From the NCBI RefSeq assembly GCF_014643255.1, contig NZ_BMJI01000009.1, forward strand, positions 1-64,000: a DNA stretch of 64,000 nt, written 5' to 3'. The position numbers and the translations under genes were made by a program. The notes beneath the pieces are model-generated. The model was not told the DNA's origin, made no database searches, and saw nothing but the letters and a program-made list of their open reading frames with translations. Of this stretch, positions 1 through 7,411 are shown in pieces. Positions within the stretch are counted from its first letter, which is position 1. Every line of letters begins with the position of its first letter. The stretch comes from Tersicoccus solisilvae (GTDB taxonomy: Bacteria; Actinomycetota; Actinomycetes; Actinomycetales; Micrococcaceae).

Positions 1-19
1 CACCACCCCGTGAACGACG

Positions 20-55
20 AAGCGGGGCCCTCCCCGGCCAGGAAGGGCCCCGCTT
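20..55. terminator. Intrinsic terminator hairpin
   Basis: A perfect 12-bp inverted repeat (20-31 with 44-55, arms AAGCGGGGCCCT/AGGGCCCCGCTT) encloses a 12-nt loop. It has no strong U-tract, as is usual in high-GC actinobacteria. It lies just after a possible stop codon (TGA 11-13) of a gene entering from the left, and downstream of the GntR gene on the opposite strand, so it probably serves both convergent genes. Confidence 0.75.
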
Positions 56-87
56 CACCCTGCCCCCTTGACAGGAACGACTACATA

Positions 88-828
88 TCAGTCGACGCCC
101 ACCTCGACCGGGTTCCCGCCGGCCGCCGGGGCCGTCTCGTCCTGCTGCAGGGCGGCGATGACGCTCTCCACGTGACGGCGGGCTGCCCGGTCGGCGGCGT
201 CGGCGTCGCGCGCGACGACGGCGTCGATGATGGCCAGGTGTTCGGGGAGGGAGACCTGGGGCCGGCCCGGGCGCAGGGAGAGCTGGAACTGGTGCCGCAC
301 GATCTGGGAGCGCAGTCGGCTGATCAGGTCGGCGGCGACCGGCTGGGCTCCGATCTCGGAGACGGCCGCGTGCAGCCGCGAGTTCAGCCGCGAGTACGTC
401 AGGACGTCCCCGGAGGCGACGGCGACCCGCATGGCGTCGCCGATCTCCTCCAGCTGCGCGGTCTGGTCCGCGTCGACGCGCATCGCGGCCCGCGCGGCGA
501 TCAGGCCCTCGAGCACACCGCGGCACTCGAGGATCGCCACGGCTTCGGCCACGGAGACCCGGCGGACCCGGACGCCGCGGTTGGGGATGCGCTCGACGAG
601 GCCCTCCGCGGCCAGGTCGGCGAAGGCGGAGCGGACGCTGCCACGGGTCACGCCGAACGCCTCGGTGAGTTCGGCCTCGACGAGGCGCTGACCGGGCGAC
701 ATCTCCCCGTTCAGGATGGCGGCGCGGACGCCGTCGACGACGACCTCCTTCGCCTCCGCGCCGCGTCGCACCTCGGTCTCCTCGGATCGCACGCGATGCC
801 CCTTCCGCCCCAGATCGCCAGACATCAT
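88..828 (-). CDS. GntR/FadR-family (FCD) transcriptional regulator
   Basis: Metabolite-responsive DNA-binding repressor or activator of the FadR subfamily. The N-terminal winged helix contains the typical GQRLVEAELTEAFGVTRGSVR stretch of GntR proteins, followed by an all-helical FCD ligand-binding domain with the expected histidines (SRLNSRLHAAVSE, RHQFQL). The length, about 246 aa, is normal. I chose the ATG at 828; an in-frame TTG at 837 lies upstream and a second ATG at 825 follows. A TACTAT hexamer eight bases upstream of the ATG suggests a leaderless or near-leaderless mRNA. The start codon lies inside a GntR-type operator (827-838), so autorepression is likely. The VOC gene lies upstream on the same strand; no target pathway can be assigned. 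Confidence 0.9.
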   Translation of the reverse strand: MMSGDLGRKGHRVRSEETEVRRGAEAKEVVVDGVRAAILNGEMSPGQRLVEAELTEAFGVTRGSVRSAFADLAAEGLVERIPNRGVRVRRVSVAEAVAILECRGVLEGLIAARAAMRVDADQTAQLEEIGDAMRVAVASGDVLTYSRLNSRLHAAVSEIGAQPVAADLISRLRSQIVRHQFQLSLRPGRPQVSLPEHLAIIDAVVARDADAADRAARRHVESVIAALQQDETAPAAGGNPVEVGVD

Positions 829-838
829 TGTTGACAAT
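827..838. promoter_or_regulatory. Probable GntR-family operator on the regulator's own start
   Basis: ATTGTTGACAAT is a 5-2-5 inverted repeat (ATTGT/ACAAT) matching the TNGTNNACNA pattern of GntR/FCD operators. It overlaps the GntR start codon and the region just after its -10 hexamer, where bound protein would block initiation. The autoregulation is inferred. Confidence 0.6.
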
Positions 839-890
839 AGTATCGGCGGTCGACCGGTGCGGGTCCGGCGTCGCGCGACCGGGCGGGCGG

Positions 891-1685
891 TCAGTCCGTC
901 GCGGCCGCCGGTGGCGTCGTGATCAGTCCGAACACCTCACCCTGGGGGCCGGTGACGACGGATCGGCGGCCGAAGCCACTGTCGCCGGGCTGGACCAGCA
1001 CCGTGGCGCCGAGCGCGACGGCTCGCTCCGTGGTGGCGTCCACGTCGTCGGCGGCGAACCAGGTGAGCCAGTGGTCCGGGGCGGAGCCCGCACCGGCGGA
1101 GGCGGAGATCCCGCCGATCTCCCGCGCGTCCGGAGCCGGGTGGAACGTGCAGTAGACGAAGCCCGCACCGTCGCCGACGTCCCGGTAGTGGTAGCCGAAG
1201 ACGGCGGCGTAGAAGGCACGGGCGTCGTCGTACGCGCGAGTGTGCAGTTCGTTCCACACGTCGGCGCCGTGCTCGCTGTAGCGCGTGATGCCGCTGCGCC
1301 GGCCCGCCTGCCAGACGCCGAACACCGCGCCCGTCGTGTCCGCGGCGACGGCCAGCCGGCCCTGAGTCATCACGTCGAACGGCGGCATCAGCAGCTGGCC
1401 GCCCGCCGCGGTGATCCGGCTTGCGGTGGCGTCGACGTCGTCCGCGGCCAGGTAGGTGGTCCAGGTCGCGGGGCCGTCGCGCATGTCGGCCGGTTTGGGG
1501 CCGAGCCCGCCGACGATCTCCCCGTCGAGCCGGGCCAGGTGGTAGTGGCCGGCGGCCTCTCCGGCGTCCTCGACCGTCCAGCCGAACAGGCCGCGGTAGT
1601 AGTCCGCCGCCGCCGACACGTCCTCCACCTGGGCGTCGATCCAGCAGGGCGTCCCCTCGGGCCACGGCTCGTGACGTACCGGCAT
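891..1685 (-). CDS. VOC family protein (two glyoxalase-like domains)
   Basis: A 264-aa protein of two tandem vicinal-oxygen-chelate domains: the first covers roughly residues 8-125 (from GTPCWIDAQVEDVSAAADYY) and the second roughly 140-260 (from DVWNELHTRAYDDARAFY). Both start with the beta-alpha segment in which an aromatic YY or FY follows AAD/DDAR. This two-domain form resembles the mycobacterial antigen CFP30B and its Streptomyces relatives. Substrate and metal are unknown. Start is ATG at 1685; the gene is divergent from the polyketide synthase over about 106 bp, and the GntR regulator follows on the same strand 62 bp downstream. Confidence 0.85.
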   Translation of the reverse strand: MPVRHEPWPEGTPCWIDAQVEDVSAAADYYRGLFGWTVEDAGEAAGHYHLARLDGEIVGGLGPKPADMRDGPATWTTYLAADDVDATASRITAAGGQLLMPPFDVMTQGRLAVAADTTGAVFGVWQAGRRSGITRYSEHGADVWNELHTRAYDDARAFYAAVFGYHYRDVGDGAGFVYCTFHPAPDAREIGGISASAGAGSAPDHWLTWFAADDVDATTERAVALGATVLVQPGDSGFGRRSVVTGPQGEVFGLITTPPAAATD

Positions 1686-1780
1686 GGTGATTCGGCCCTC
1701 TCCGTCGGATGGTGACGCAGCCCATACCTCTGGCTCGATCGTTCCAGATCACCCGGTCGGGGGCCAGTGCTCATCGTGCC

Positions 1781-1786
1781 TACCAT
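1781..1786 (+). promoter_or_regulatory. -10 element, leaderless type, for the type III PKS
   Basis: TACCAT fits TANNNT and ends five bases before the ATG at 1792, leaving no room for a ribosome binding site. No clear -35 element is visible. Confidence 0.45.
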
Positions 1787-1791
1787 GAGGC

Positions 1792-2943
1792 ATGACTGTC
1801 CGCCTGCTGACGATCGCGACCCGGCTGCCCGAGACCGCGATCGACCAGGACGACGTGGCGGAGCTCTTCGCGACCCAGCCCGGGATGACCCGGCTGGGCT
1901 CCCGGCTGGTCCGGACGGCGTTCGCCGGCGCGGGGGTGCGCACCCGCCGCACCGTGCTCGCCGAGCTCGGCGCGCAGTCGCGGGAGGCGGCGGACGGTGA
2001 TCCGGTCACCGCTCACTTCCTCGACCCCGCGACCGGTGCGCTCGGGTCGCCCGCCACCGGGGCTCGCAACGCCGTCTACACCGTCGAGGCGTCGCGGCTG
2101 TTCGTCGACGCTGCACGTGCGGCGCTCGACGATGTCGCGCCGGCACTCGCTCCGGCGGACGTCACTCACGTCATCACCGTCTCCTGCACCGGCTTCTTCG
2201 CCCCCGGCCCGGACGTCCGGGTGGCGAAGGACCTCGGCCTGCGCCCCGACGTCACCCGTCTGCACCTGGGCTTCATGGGCTGCAACGCGGCCTTCCCGGC
2301 GCTGCGGACGGCCGCCGCCTCCTGCATCGCCGACCCCGACGCCGTCGTGCTCGTCGTCTGCGTCGAGGTGTGCACCCTGCACCTGCACGTGCGCAACGAC
2401 CCGAACACCGTGATGGGCAATGCCCTGTTCGCCGACGGGGCCGCGGCGGCGATCGTCACCGCCCGGCAGGTCCGCGGCGGAGCGCCGGGCTTTGACCTGG
2501 TCGACTTCGAGACGACGCTGGCGCCGACCGGGGAGGAGGCGCTGGCCTGGAGCATCGGTGACGAGGGCTTCGAGATGATCCTGGGCACCTACGTCCCCAG
2601 GATCATCGAGGACCACGTCACGGACGCGCTCGCGCCGTTGCTGGGGCGTGCCGGCGTCGACGCCGACACCGTCCCGCTGTGGGCGGTGCACCCGGGCGGC
2701 CGGAGCATCCTCGACAAGGTGGAGAGCCGGCTGGGCCTGACCGGGGAGCAGATGGCGCCGTCCCGCGGGGTGCTCGCCGACGCCGGCAACATGTCCAGCG
2801 CCACCATCCTCTTCGTCCTGGACCGGCTCCGCCGCTCCGGTGCCACCGGGACCGTCGCCGCGCTGGCGTTCGGGCCGGGGCTGAGCATCGAGAGCGCGCT
2901 GTTGACGCTGACCGCCGCGGACGCGGCGCCACCCGATGCCTGA
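1792..2943 (+). CDS. Type III polyketide synthase (chalcone/stilbene synthase family)
   Basis: Homodimeric ketosynthase that condenses malonyl-CoA onto an acyl-CoA starter to give resorcinol or pyrone products. The 383-aa length is typical. The catalytic triad is complete: Cys164 in GFMGCNAAF, His300 in WAVHPGGRS and Asn333 in DAGNMSSAT. The FMGC context is that of bacterial alkylresorcinol/alkylpyrone synthases rather than of RppA. The stop codon overlaps or nearly touches the methyltransferase gene, so the two are one operon, comparable to srsA-srsB of Streptomyces griseus, where the product is an alkylresorcinol. Here no flavin hydroxylase gene follows. A long-chain starter is inference; the sequence does not show it. 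Confidence 0.92.
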   Translation: MTVRLLTIATRLPETAIDQDDVAELFATQPGMTRLGSRLVRTAFAGAGVRTRRTVLAELGAQSREAADGDPVTAHFLDPATGALGSPATGARNAVYTVEASRLFVDAARAALDDVAPALAPADVTHVITVSCTGFFAPGPDVRVAKDLGLRPDVTRLHLGFMGCNAAFPALRTAAASCIADPDAVVLVVCVEVCTLHLHVRNDPNTVMGNALFADGAAAAIVTARQVRGGAPGFDLVDFETTLAPTGEEALAWSIGDEGFEMILGTYVPRIIEDHVTDALAPLLGRAGVDADTVPLWAVHPGGRSILDKVESRLGLTGEQMAPSRGVLADAGNMSSATILFVLDRLRRSGATGTVAALAFGPGLSIESALLTLTAADAAPPDA

Positions 2944-3004
2944 GCCGCGTCGTCGCCGGCAAGACCCGCTGCTGCGGCGGCGCAGTGGGGGTGAACCGGA
3001 GCTG

Positions 3005-3700
3005 ATGGACGACCCGGACTGCGACCCGGTGGCCCTGGCCACGACCTACCGTTTGTTCGGGGTGGTGAACCCGCTGGTCGCCGCCTGGGGGCCGGTGTAC
3101 CGGCAGCGGCTGCGCCCGGTGCTGCGCACGGCGGCGGCAGCGGGCCGGCCGGCGACCGTCCTCGACGTCGGCGCCGGCGGCGGGGACGTGGCTCGGTCCC
3201 TCGCTCGCCGGGCCGCCCGGGACGGGATCGACGTCGCCGTCACCGCCATCGACCCCGATCCGCGGGCCCACGCCTGGGCGTCCGCGCACGACGGCGACGC
3301 CGGGTTGACCTACCGGGCCGCCGCGAGCGGGGAGCTGGTGGCGACGGGGGAGCGGTTCGACGTCGTCGTGTCCAACCACGTGCTGCACCACCTGGGCGCC
3401 GCCGAGCTGTCCGGTCTGCTCGCCGACACCGCGGCGCTGACCGCCGGGGTGGCCGTGCACAACGACCTGCGCCGCAGCCGTGCGGCGTGGCTGCTCTACT
3501 GGATCGGCACGCTGCCGGTCGCGCGGGTCCGCACGTTCCTGCGGTTCGACGGGCTGCTCTCGATCCGGCGCAGCTACCGGCCCGCCGAGCTGGCGGCGAT
3601 GGTGCCGGCGGGCTGGCGGGTGGAGCGGCAGCGGTTCTTCCGGCTGCTCGCCGTGCACGAGACGCAGCGTTCCGGGACCGACCGCCCCGGCCCGGTCTGA
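3005..3700 (+). CDS. Class I SAM-dependent methyltransferase, PKS partner
   Basis: Likely O- or C-methylates the polyketide made by the upstream synthase. The SAM-binding motif I is VLDVGAGGGDVARSLARR, motif II acid is IDPD, and the VVSNHVLHHL segment is the usual motif IV with the HHL of UbiE/Coq5-like enzymes. I prefer the ATG at 3005 (preceded by GGAG, protein beginning MDDPDCDPVALATTYR); an ATG at 2936 would add 23 basic residues and overlap the PKS stop by 8 nt. The basic, helical C-terminus (LLYWIGTLPVARVRTFLRFD) may touch the membrane, fitting a lipidic substrate. Confidence 0.85.
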   Translation: MDDPDCDPVALATTYRLFGVVNPLVAAWGPVYRQRLRPVLRTAAAAGRPATVLDVGAGGGDVARSLARRAARDGIDVAVTAIDPDPRAHAWASAHDGDAGLTYRAAASGELVATGERFDVVVSNHVLHHLGAAELSGLLADTAALTAGVAVHNDLRRSRAAWLLYWIGTLPVARVRTFLRFDGLLSIRRSYRPAELAAMVPAGWRVERQRFFRLLAVHETQRSGTDRPGPV

Positions 3701-3723
3701 CCGGACGGGCCTGCCCTCGGGCG

Positions 3724-4779
3724 TCAGCGCGTCGGCGCGCCGGCCGACGACGGGGTGGTGACGCGGGCCGCGACCCGGGCGCGGGCGGCCGCCAGCGCGT
3801 GCTGCATCCGCCGCCGGCCCTGCCGCGAGGCGTCGAGGGCCTGGCGCGTCTGCCGGTAGAGACCGTAGGTCGCGGACCGGACGGGCAGGTCCCAGGTGCC
3901 GGTGTGGTCCACGTCGACGCCCCCGAAGGAGCGTTTGAAGGCGGTGAACCCCGCCCACGGGTGGTGCGGGTCGTCGGTGGGGGCGATGCCGAACAGGTCG
4001 GCGGTGTGCTGCCCACGCTCGCGGGCGTCCAGGATCGCCTGCACGATCAACGGCTGGTTCGGCCGCAGCCGTCGGTGCTCGGCGGGCACGGCGGCGTGGG
4101 CGAAGGTGCGCACCGTGGGCGAGTCGTAGACGAGCGCCGCGCACACCGGGGTGCCGTGCTGCCGGGTGACGTAGAGCCGGGCCGCGTCGCGGGGCATCAG
4201 CGTCTCGGCCACCTGCCGCAGGTACCGCTCGGGGTGGGTGCGGATGCCCTTGCGGTGGGCGGTGGCCTCGAGGAAGCCGAGCAGGATGGCGATGTCGGCG
4301 GGATCCTGGCTGGCCTCGACCGTCAGGCCCTTCTTGTGCCCGTTGCGGTGGATGGTGCGGATGCTGCCGGTCATGTCGGCCAGCAGGTCCTCGGCGGGGC
4401 GGCGCAGGTCGATCAGCCGGGTGCGTCGGGGCTGGACGTCGCTGGGGCTCTGCCGGCCGCCGGCTTGCGCCAGGCCCGCGCGCAGGGCGGCGACGGACGG
4501 GGCGCGGCCGACGTCGAGCCCGTCGCCGGCGGGCATGGGCTCGAGCCGGAGGAACCAGGCGCCGGCACGGCGGGCCTGCGCGGTCAGCGCGGCGATCGCC
4601 TCGGGCAACGCGGCAGGGTCCTCGACGACCGGGCCGTACGGGCAGTAGAGGAACGAGCCGATCCGGCGCCGCTGCAGCACGGCGCGGGCGTGCCACCCGG
4701 TTCCGTCCAGGTCCAGCACGTCGTGACCGAGGTCCCGCTGCACGGCAAGCCAGGCGGGTTCCTGGAGGATGGTGTCCAT
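3724..4779 (-). CDS. FemABX-like peptidyl/aminoacyl transferase (GNAT fold)
   Basis: Fem proteins transfer aminoacyl groups from tRNA to peptidoglycan precursors or related acceptors, using two tandem GNAT folds. The 351-aa protein shows the family C-terminal signature: GFTAFKRSFGG near residue 285 followed by a beta-strand ending TGTWDLPV, and a central RTIHRNGHKKG segment where Fem proteins have RN.rra.k.G. It has no coiled-coil arm. It is convergent with the PKS-methyltransferase pair across only 23 bp and is not obviously part of it. Acceptor and amino acid cannot be told; a role in cell-wall cross-bridge synthesis is the default. Confidence 0.75.
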   Translation of the reverse strand: MDTILQEPAWLAVQRDLGHDVLDLDGTGWHARAVLQRRRIGSFLYCPYGPVVEDPAALPEAIAALTAQARRAGAWFLRLEPMPAGDGLDVGRAPSVAALRAGLAQAGGRQSPSDVQPRRTRLIDLRRPAEDLLADMTGSIRTIHRNGHKKGLTVEASQDPADIAILLGFLEATAHRKGIRTHPERYLRQVAETLMPRDAARLYVTRQHGTPVCAALVYDSPTVRTFAHAAVPAEHRRLRPNQPLIVQAILDARERGQHTADLFGIAPTDDPHHPWAGFTAFKRSFGGVDVDHTGTWDLPVRSATYGLYRQTRQALDASRQGRRRMQHALAAARARVAARVTTPSSAGAPTR

Positions 4780-4842
4780 CGTCTCGTTTCTCGAAGGGCC
4801 TGGCGGGGCCGACTCGCGGACGTGCGTCGTCGCGGCCGTCTC

Positions 4843-4848
4843 ACTCTA
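4843..4848 (-). promoter_or_regulatory. -10 element upstream of the FemABX-like gene
   Basis: TAGAGT on the minus strand fits TANNNT and lies about 63 bases before the ATG at 4779, giving a conventional leader. The -35 is not clear. Confidence 0.35.
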
Positions 4849-4918
4849 GTCGAGCGGCGGCCGCCCGAGAGGTGTTCGGAGCGCCCCGTGTGATCGGATG
4901 GGTCGGCGCCGTCGGTCC

Positions 4919-5545
4919 TCAGGCCGCGGACTCGAGCGTGAGCAGGGCCCGCTTCGCGTCGAGGCCGCCGATGTAACCGCCCAGGCTGCCGTCGGAGCGG
5001 AGTACCCGGTGGCAGGGGATGACGAGGGGCAGGGGGTTGGTCGCGCACGCGGTTCCCACCGCCCGCACCGCCGTCGGGTTGCCGACGGCCGTCGCCACCT
5101 GGGCGTAGGAGGCGGTGCCGCCGAACCCGATGGCCGGCAGGTACTCCTGCACGGCCCGGCGGAAGCCGGCGGAGAGGCGCAGGTCCAGCGGCAGATCGAA
5201 CCTCCGGCGCCGCCCGGCGAAGTACTCGTCGATCTCGCGGGCGGCGGCGTCGAGCCGGTGTGGCGAGCGCAGGATCCGCGGCCCGATCCGGTCGGCCAGG
5301 CGCTGCAGCACGGCGTCGTGGTCCTCGACCGCGAAGGCCACGCGCACCAGGCCGGCGTCGGTGGTGGCGATCATCAGGGGACCGACGGGGCTGTCGACGG
5401 TGCGGTAGGCGACGTCGAGGTCGCCGGTGGCCGCGGCCTCGAGGCGGGCGTGCAGCCCGGCGAGTTCGGCGTCGGTCCCCGTGGTGACCGCCCGCAGGGC
5501 GGTGACGACGGGGTCGACGGTGTCGGGGGTGGGACTGGTGGTCAT
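4919..5545 (-). CDS. ogt: Methylated-DNA--[protein]-cysteine S-methyltransferase
   Basis: Suicide repair enzyme that moves the methyl group from O6-methylguanine to its own cysteine. The active-site motif IPCHRVLRSDGSLGGY is intact, and the helix-turn-helix and Asn hinge region (FRRAVQEYLPAIGFGGTASYAQVA) precedes it, in a 208-aa protein of the Ogt/MGMT type. The ATG at 5545 follows AAGGGCAG and overlaps the stop of the sigma-factor gene by 4 nt (ATGA), so the two are translationally coupled. An N-terminal extension of about 45 residues precedes the Ogt ribonuclease-like domain, longer than in the shortest family members. Confidence 0.93.
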   Translation of the reverse strand: MTTSPTPDTVDPVVTALRAVTTGTDAELAGLHARLEAAATGDLDVAYRTVDSPVGPLMIATTDAGLVRVAFAVEDHDAVLQRLADRIGPRILRSPHRLDAAAREIDEYFAGRRRRFDLPLDLRLSAGFRRAVQEYLPAIGFGGTASYAQVATAVGNPTAVRAVGTACATNPLPLVIPCHRVLRSDGSLGGYIGGLDAKRALLTLESAA

Positions 5546-6090
5546 CGGGCTGCCCTTCGGGTGCGAGCGGAAGAGGGGCGGGCGGAGGCGTCGGCCTCGG
5601 GGTCGGCGAGCAGCCGGCGCAGCGCCGCGACGCCGTCGGCCGCGGCCCGGCGGGCGCGCGCCTCGGTGCCGCCGACCAGGGCGGCGACGTCGCGGTAGGG
5701 CAGCCCGCCCAGGTGATGGTGGACGACGCTGAGCCGCTGCTTCTCGGGCAGGGCCGCCAGGGCCGCCCACAGGTCGGGCCGGGCGGGATCGGGGTTGCCG
5801 TGCCGGGAGGGCCGCTCGGGCAACCGGTCCGCCGGCACGGCGTGCCGGCCCCGGGCCCGGATGACGTCGATCGCCTTGCGGTGCGCGATCGTGACCAGCC
5901 ACGCCTGCACGTTGGCGCCCACCGGCAGTTCCGGCCACGCTCGCAGCGCGGCGAGGAACGTCTCCGCCCACGCGTCGTCGGCGTCGGCGTGCGGGCCCAG
6001 CACGGCCCGGCAGACCCGCAGCACGGTGGCGCCGTGCTCGGTCACGACCGTCTCGAAGGGGGCTCGGCCCGTCCCCGGGGAACTGTTCAT
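5542..6090 (-). CDS. ECF-type RNA polymerase sigma factor
   Basis: A 182-aa sigma-70 family protein with only regions 2 and 4. Region 2 spans about residues 15-85 (DADDAWAETFLAALRAW, then WLVTIAHRKAIDVIRARGR, the -10 recognition helix). Region 4 is WAALAALPEKQRLSVVHHHLGGLPYRDVAALVGG. I chose ATG 6090; two GTG codons precede it. The gene is coupled to ogt by an ATGA overlap and no anti-sigma gene is adjacent, which suggests that the sigma factor drives, or is co-induced with, the response to DNA alkylation. That link is inference from position only. The C-terminus is Arg/Ala-rich and probably unstructured. Confidence 0.88.
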   Translation of the reverse strand: MNSSPGTGRAPFETVVTEHGATVLRVCRAVLGPHADADDAWAETFLAALRAWPELPVGANVQAWLVTIAHRKAIDVIRARGRHAVPADRLPERPSRHGNPDPARPDLWAALAALPEKQRLSVVHHHLGGLPYRDVAALVGGTEARARRAAADGVAALRRLLADPEADASARPSSARTRRAAR

Positions 6091-6135
6091 CACCACGAAG
6101 ACGCCGCAGCGGCGGGATTCGTGAGGTCCGCGCCG

Positions 6136-6195
6136 CCGCTCACCGGGACGCCGCTCACCGGGACGCCGCTCACCGGGACGCCGCTCACCGGCACG
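6136..6195. repeat. 15-bp tandem repeat, four copies
   Basis: Units CCGCTCACCGGGACG at 6136, 6151 and 6166 are identical and the fourth, at 6181, has one change (GGCACG). The array fills most of the gap between the sigma-factor start (6090) and the nitroreductase stop (6199). The period is a multiple of three and no gene uses it. Confidence 0.95.
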
Positions 6196-6198
6196 CCG

Positions 6199-7017
6199 TC
6201 AGGACGCGGCCGCGCCCGGGCGCACGTCGTCGTCCCAGCCCAGCTGCGGCGTCGCGCAGGTCTCGCGGAACACGAACTGGGAGGGTCGCTTGCGCTCGCT
6301 GCTGGACCAGTCGATGGCCGGCCGGTGCTTCTTCTCCGGCAGGTAACCGAGCCGGTAGACGGCCATCAACTCGAGGTCGTCCGGCACGGCGAGCATGTCG
6401 ATGATCCGCTTCCAGTTCTCCGGCGCCTCCATCGGGAAGGAGACGAACTGGATGCCCATGCCGAGCTCCACCGTGGTCAGCCACAGGTTCTCCACGGCCG
6501 CGCCCATGCTGAACACGGAGTAGAACCCGGACAGCTCGCCGGGCCGGTACTCGCCGCGTTCGAGCATCACCCCGATCAGCAGGGGGGAGCCGGCCACGAG
6601 CTTCCGGTTCTCCTCGCCGAGGGTCTGCGGCACGTGCAGCTTGTTCATCAGGCTCTGCCCCGACGGGGTGAACGCCCGGGAGGTGAACGGGCGCAGCAGG
6701 GCCGGCATCTTGTCGAACAACATGCCGCTGCGGGTGGCGTCCATCTCCTTCTGGCTGAACCGGAAGTACTTCTTGTACCGGTCGAAGAAGGTGCCGGCGC
6801 TCATCACCGCGGTCATGCTCTCGCCGCTGATCGAGGCGACCGTCTCGATCGTGGCGCGGTCCTCGATCAGCACGAACCGCCAGGGCTGGCTGTTGAACTG
6901 CGACGGCGCGGAGGCGGCGGCCCGGATCAGCAGCTGCTGGTGCTCGGGGCTGACCGGGTCCGGCCGGAACGGGCCGTTGGTGGTGCGCCGGTTGAACACG
7001 GCGTCGAGGAACTCCAC
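6199..7017 (-). CDS. Nitroreductase family protein
   Basis: FMN-dependent NAD(P)H oxidoreductase of the nitroreductase fold. The N-terminus [20 protein letters not shown] contains the RRT.r.F motif that contacts FMN phosphate, then [16 protein letters not shown] is the conserved flavin- and substrate-binding loop. Later segments [19 protein letters not shown] and the [16 protein letters not shown] tail are also typical. The GTG at 7017 is preceded by GGAGGTGA at 4-nt spacing, which overlaps the stop codon of the small membrane protein upstream, so the two are an operon. The physiological acceptor is unknown. Length 272 aa, slightly long, with an insertion around residues 95-140 ([18 protein letters not shown]). 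Confidence 0.9.
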   Translation of the reverse strand: MEFLDAVFNRRTTNGPFRPDPVSPEHQQLLIRAAASAPSQFNSQPWRFVLIEDRATIETVASISGESMTAVMSAGTFFDRYKKYFRFSQKEMDATRSGMLFDKMPALLRPFTSRAFTPSGQSLMNKLHVPQTLGEENRKLVAGSPLLIGVMLERGEYRPGELSGFYSVFSMGAAVENLWLTTVELGMGIQFVSFPMEAPENWKRIIDMLAVPDDLELMAVYRLGYLPEKKHRPAIDWSSSERKRPSQFVFRETCATPQLGWDDDVRPGAAAS

Positions 7018-7021
7018 GGAT

Positions 7022-7351
7022 TCACCTCCAGGCCAGCGCGAGGCCGGCCGCGTAGCAGGGGGCCGCGGCGAGGGCGTCACGGCGGTGACGGGGCAGCGGG
7101 CGGGCACCGTGCCGTTGCAACAGGACGAGCGGGACGACGGCGGGGGCGAGGGCGATCGCGGCGGGGGAGCGGGCGGCACCGGCGACGACGGCGGCCACCG
7201 CGGTGGTGACGCTGGTGACGATGTAGAGGCCGTGGTGCACCCAGCGCACGTTCGAGGTGTCGATCCAGCGGGCGGCGACCGAGGCGCCGAGCGCGCAGTT
7301 CGCGGCGTATGCGGCGGCCGCGACGGTCACCAGCGTGCGGGGAAGATCCAC
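7022..7351 (-). CDS. Small multi-pass membrane protein
   Basis: I do not recognise the family. The 109-aa protein has three probable membrane helices: roughly residues 5-25 ([21 protein letters not shown]), 42-62 and 65-80, plus a short hydrophobic C-terminus, with a basic loop [14 protein letters not shown]. The GTG start at 7351 has a GAGGAGA ribosome site. Its stop codon lies within the ribosome site of the nitroreductase gene, implying coupled expression. A conserved pair of Arg-Trp residues (ARW, VRWVHHG) sits in the periplasmic or cytoplasmic loop. Confidence 0.7.
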   Translation of the reverse strand: MDLPRTLVTVAAAAYAANCALGASVAARWIDTSNVRWVHHGLYIVTSVTTAVAAVVAGAARSPAAIALAPAVVPLVLLQRHGARPLPRHRRDALAAAPCYAAGLALAWR

Positions 7352-7380
7352 GGTTCTCCTCTCGAACGGCGCCTGACCTG

Positions 7381-7403
7381 CGCCGCCATCCGCACTGGCG
7401 GCG
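7381..7403. terminator. Weak hairpin between lipase-maturation-factor-like and membrane-protein genes
   Basis: CGCCGCC (7381-7387) pairs with GGCGGCG (7397-7403) around a 9-nt loop, 3' of the lipase maturation factor-like gene on the minus strand. It is short and has no U-tract. Confidence 0.3.
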
Positions 7404-7411
7404 GGTCGATC

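Noticed and set aside
2936-3004. Upstream ATG start for the PKS-linked methyltransferase
   Set aside because: Adds only basic, unconserved residues; the ATG at 3005 has a better ribosome site and family-like N-terminus. The choice remains open.
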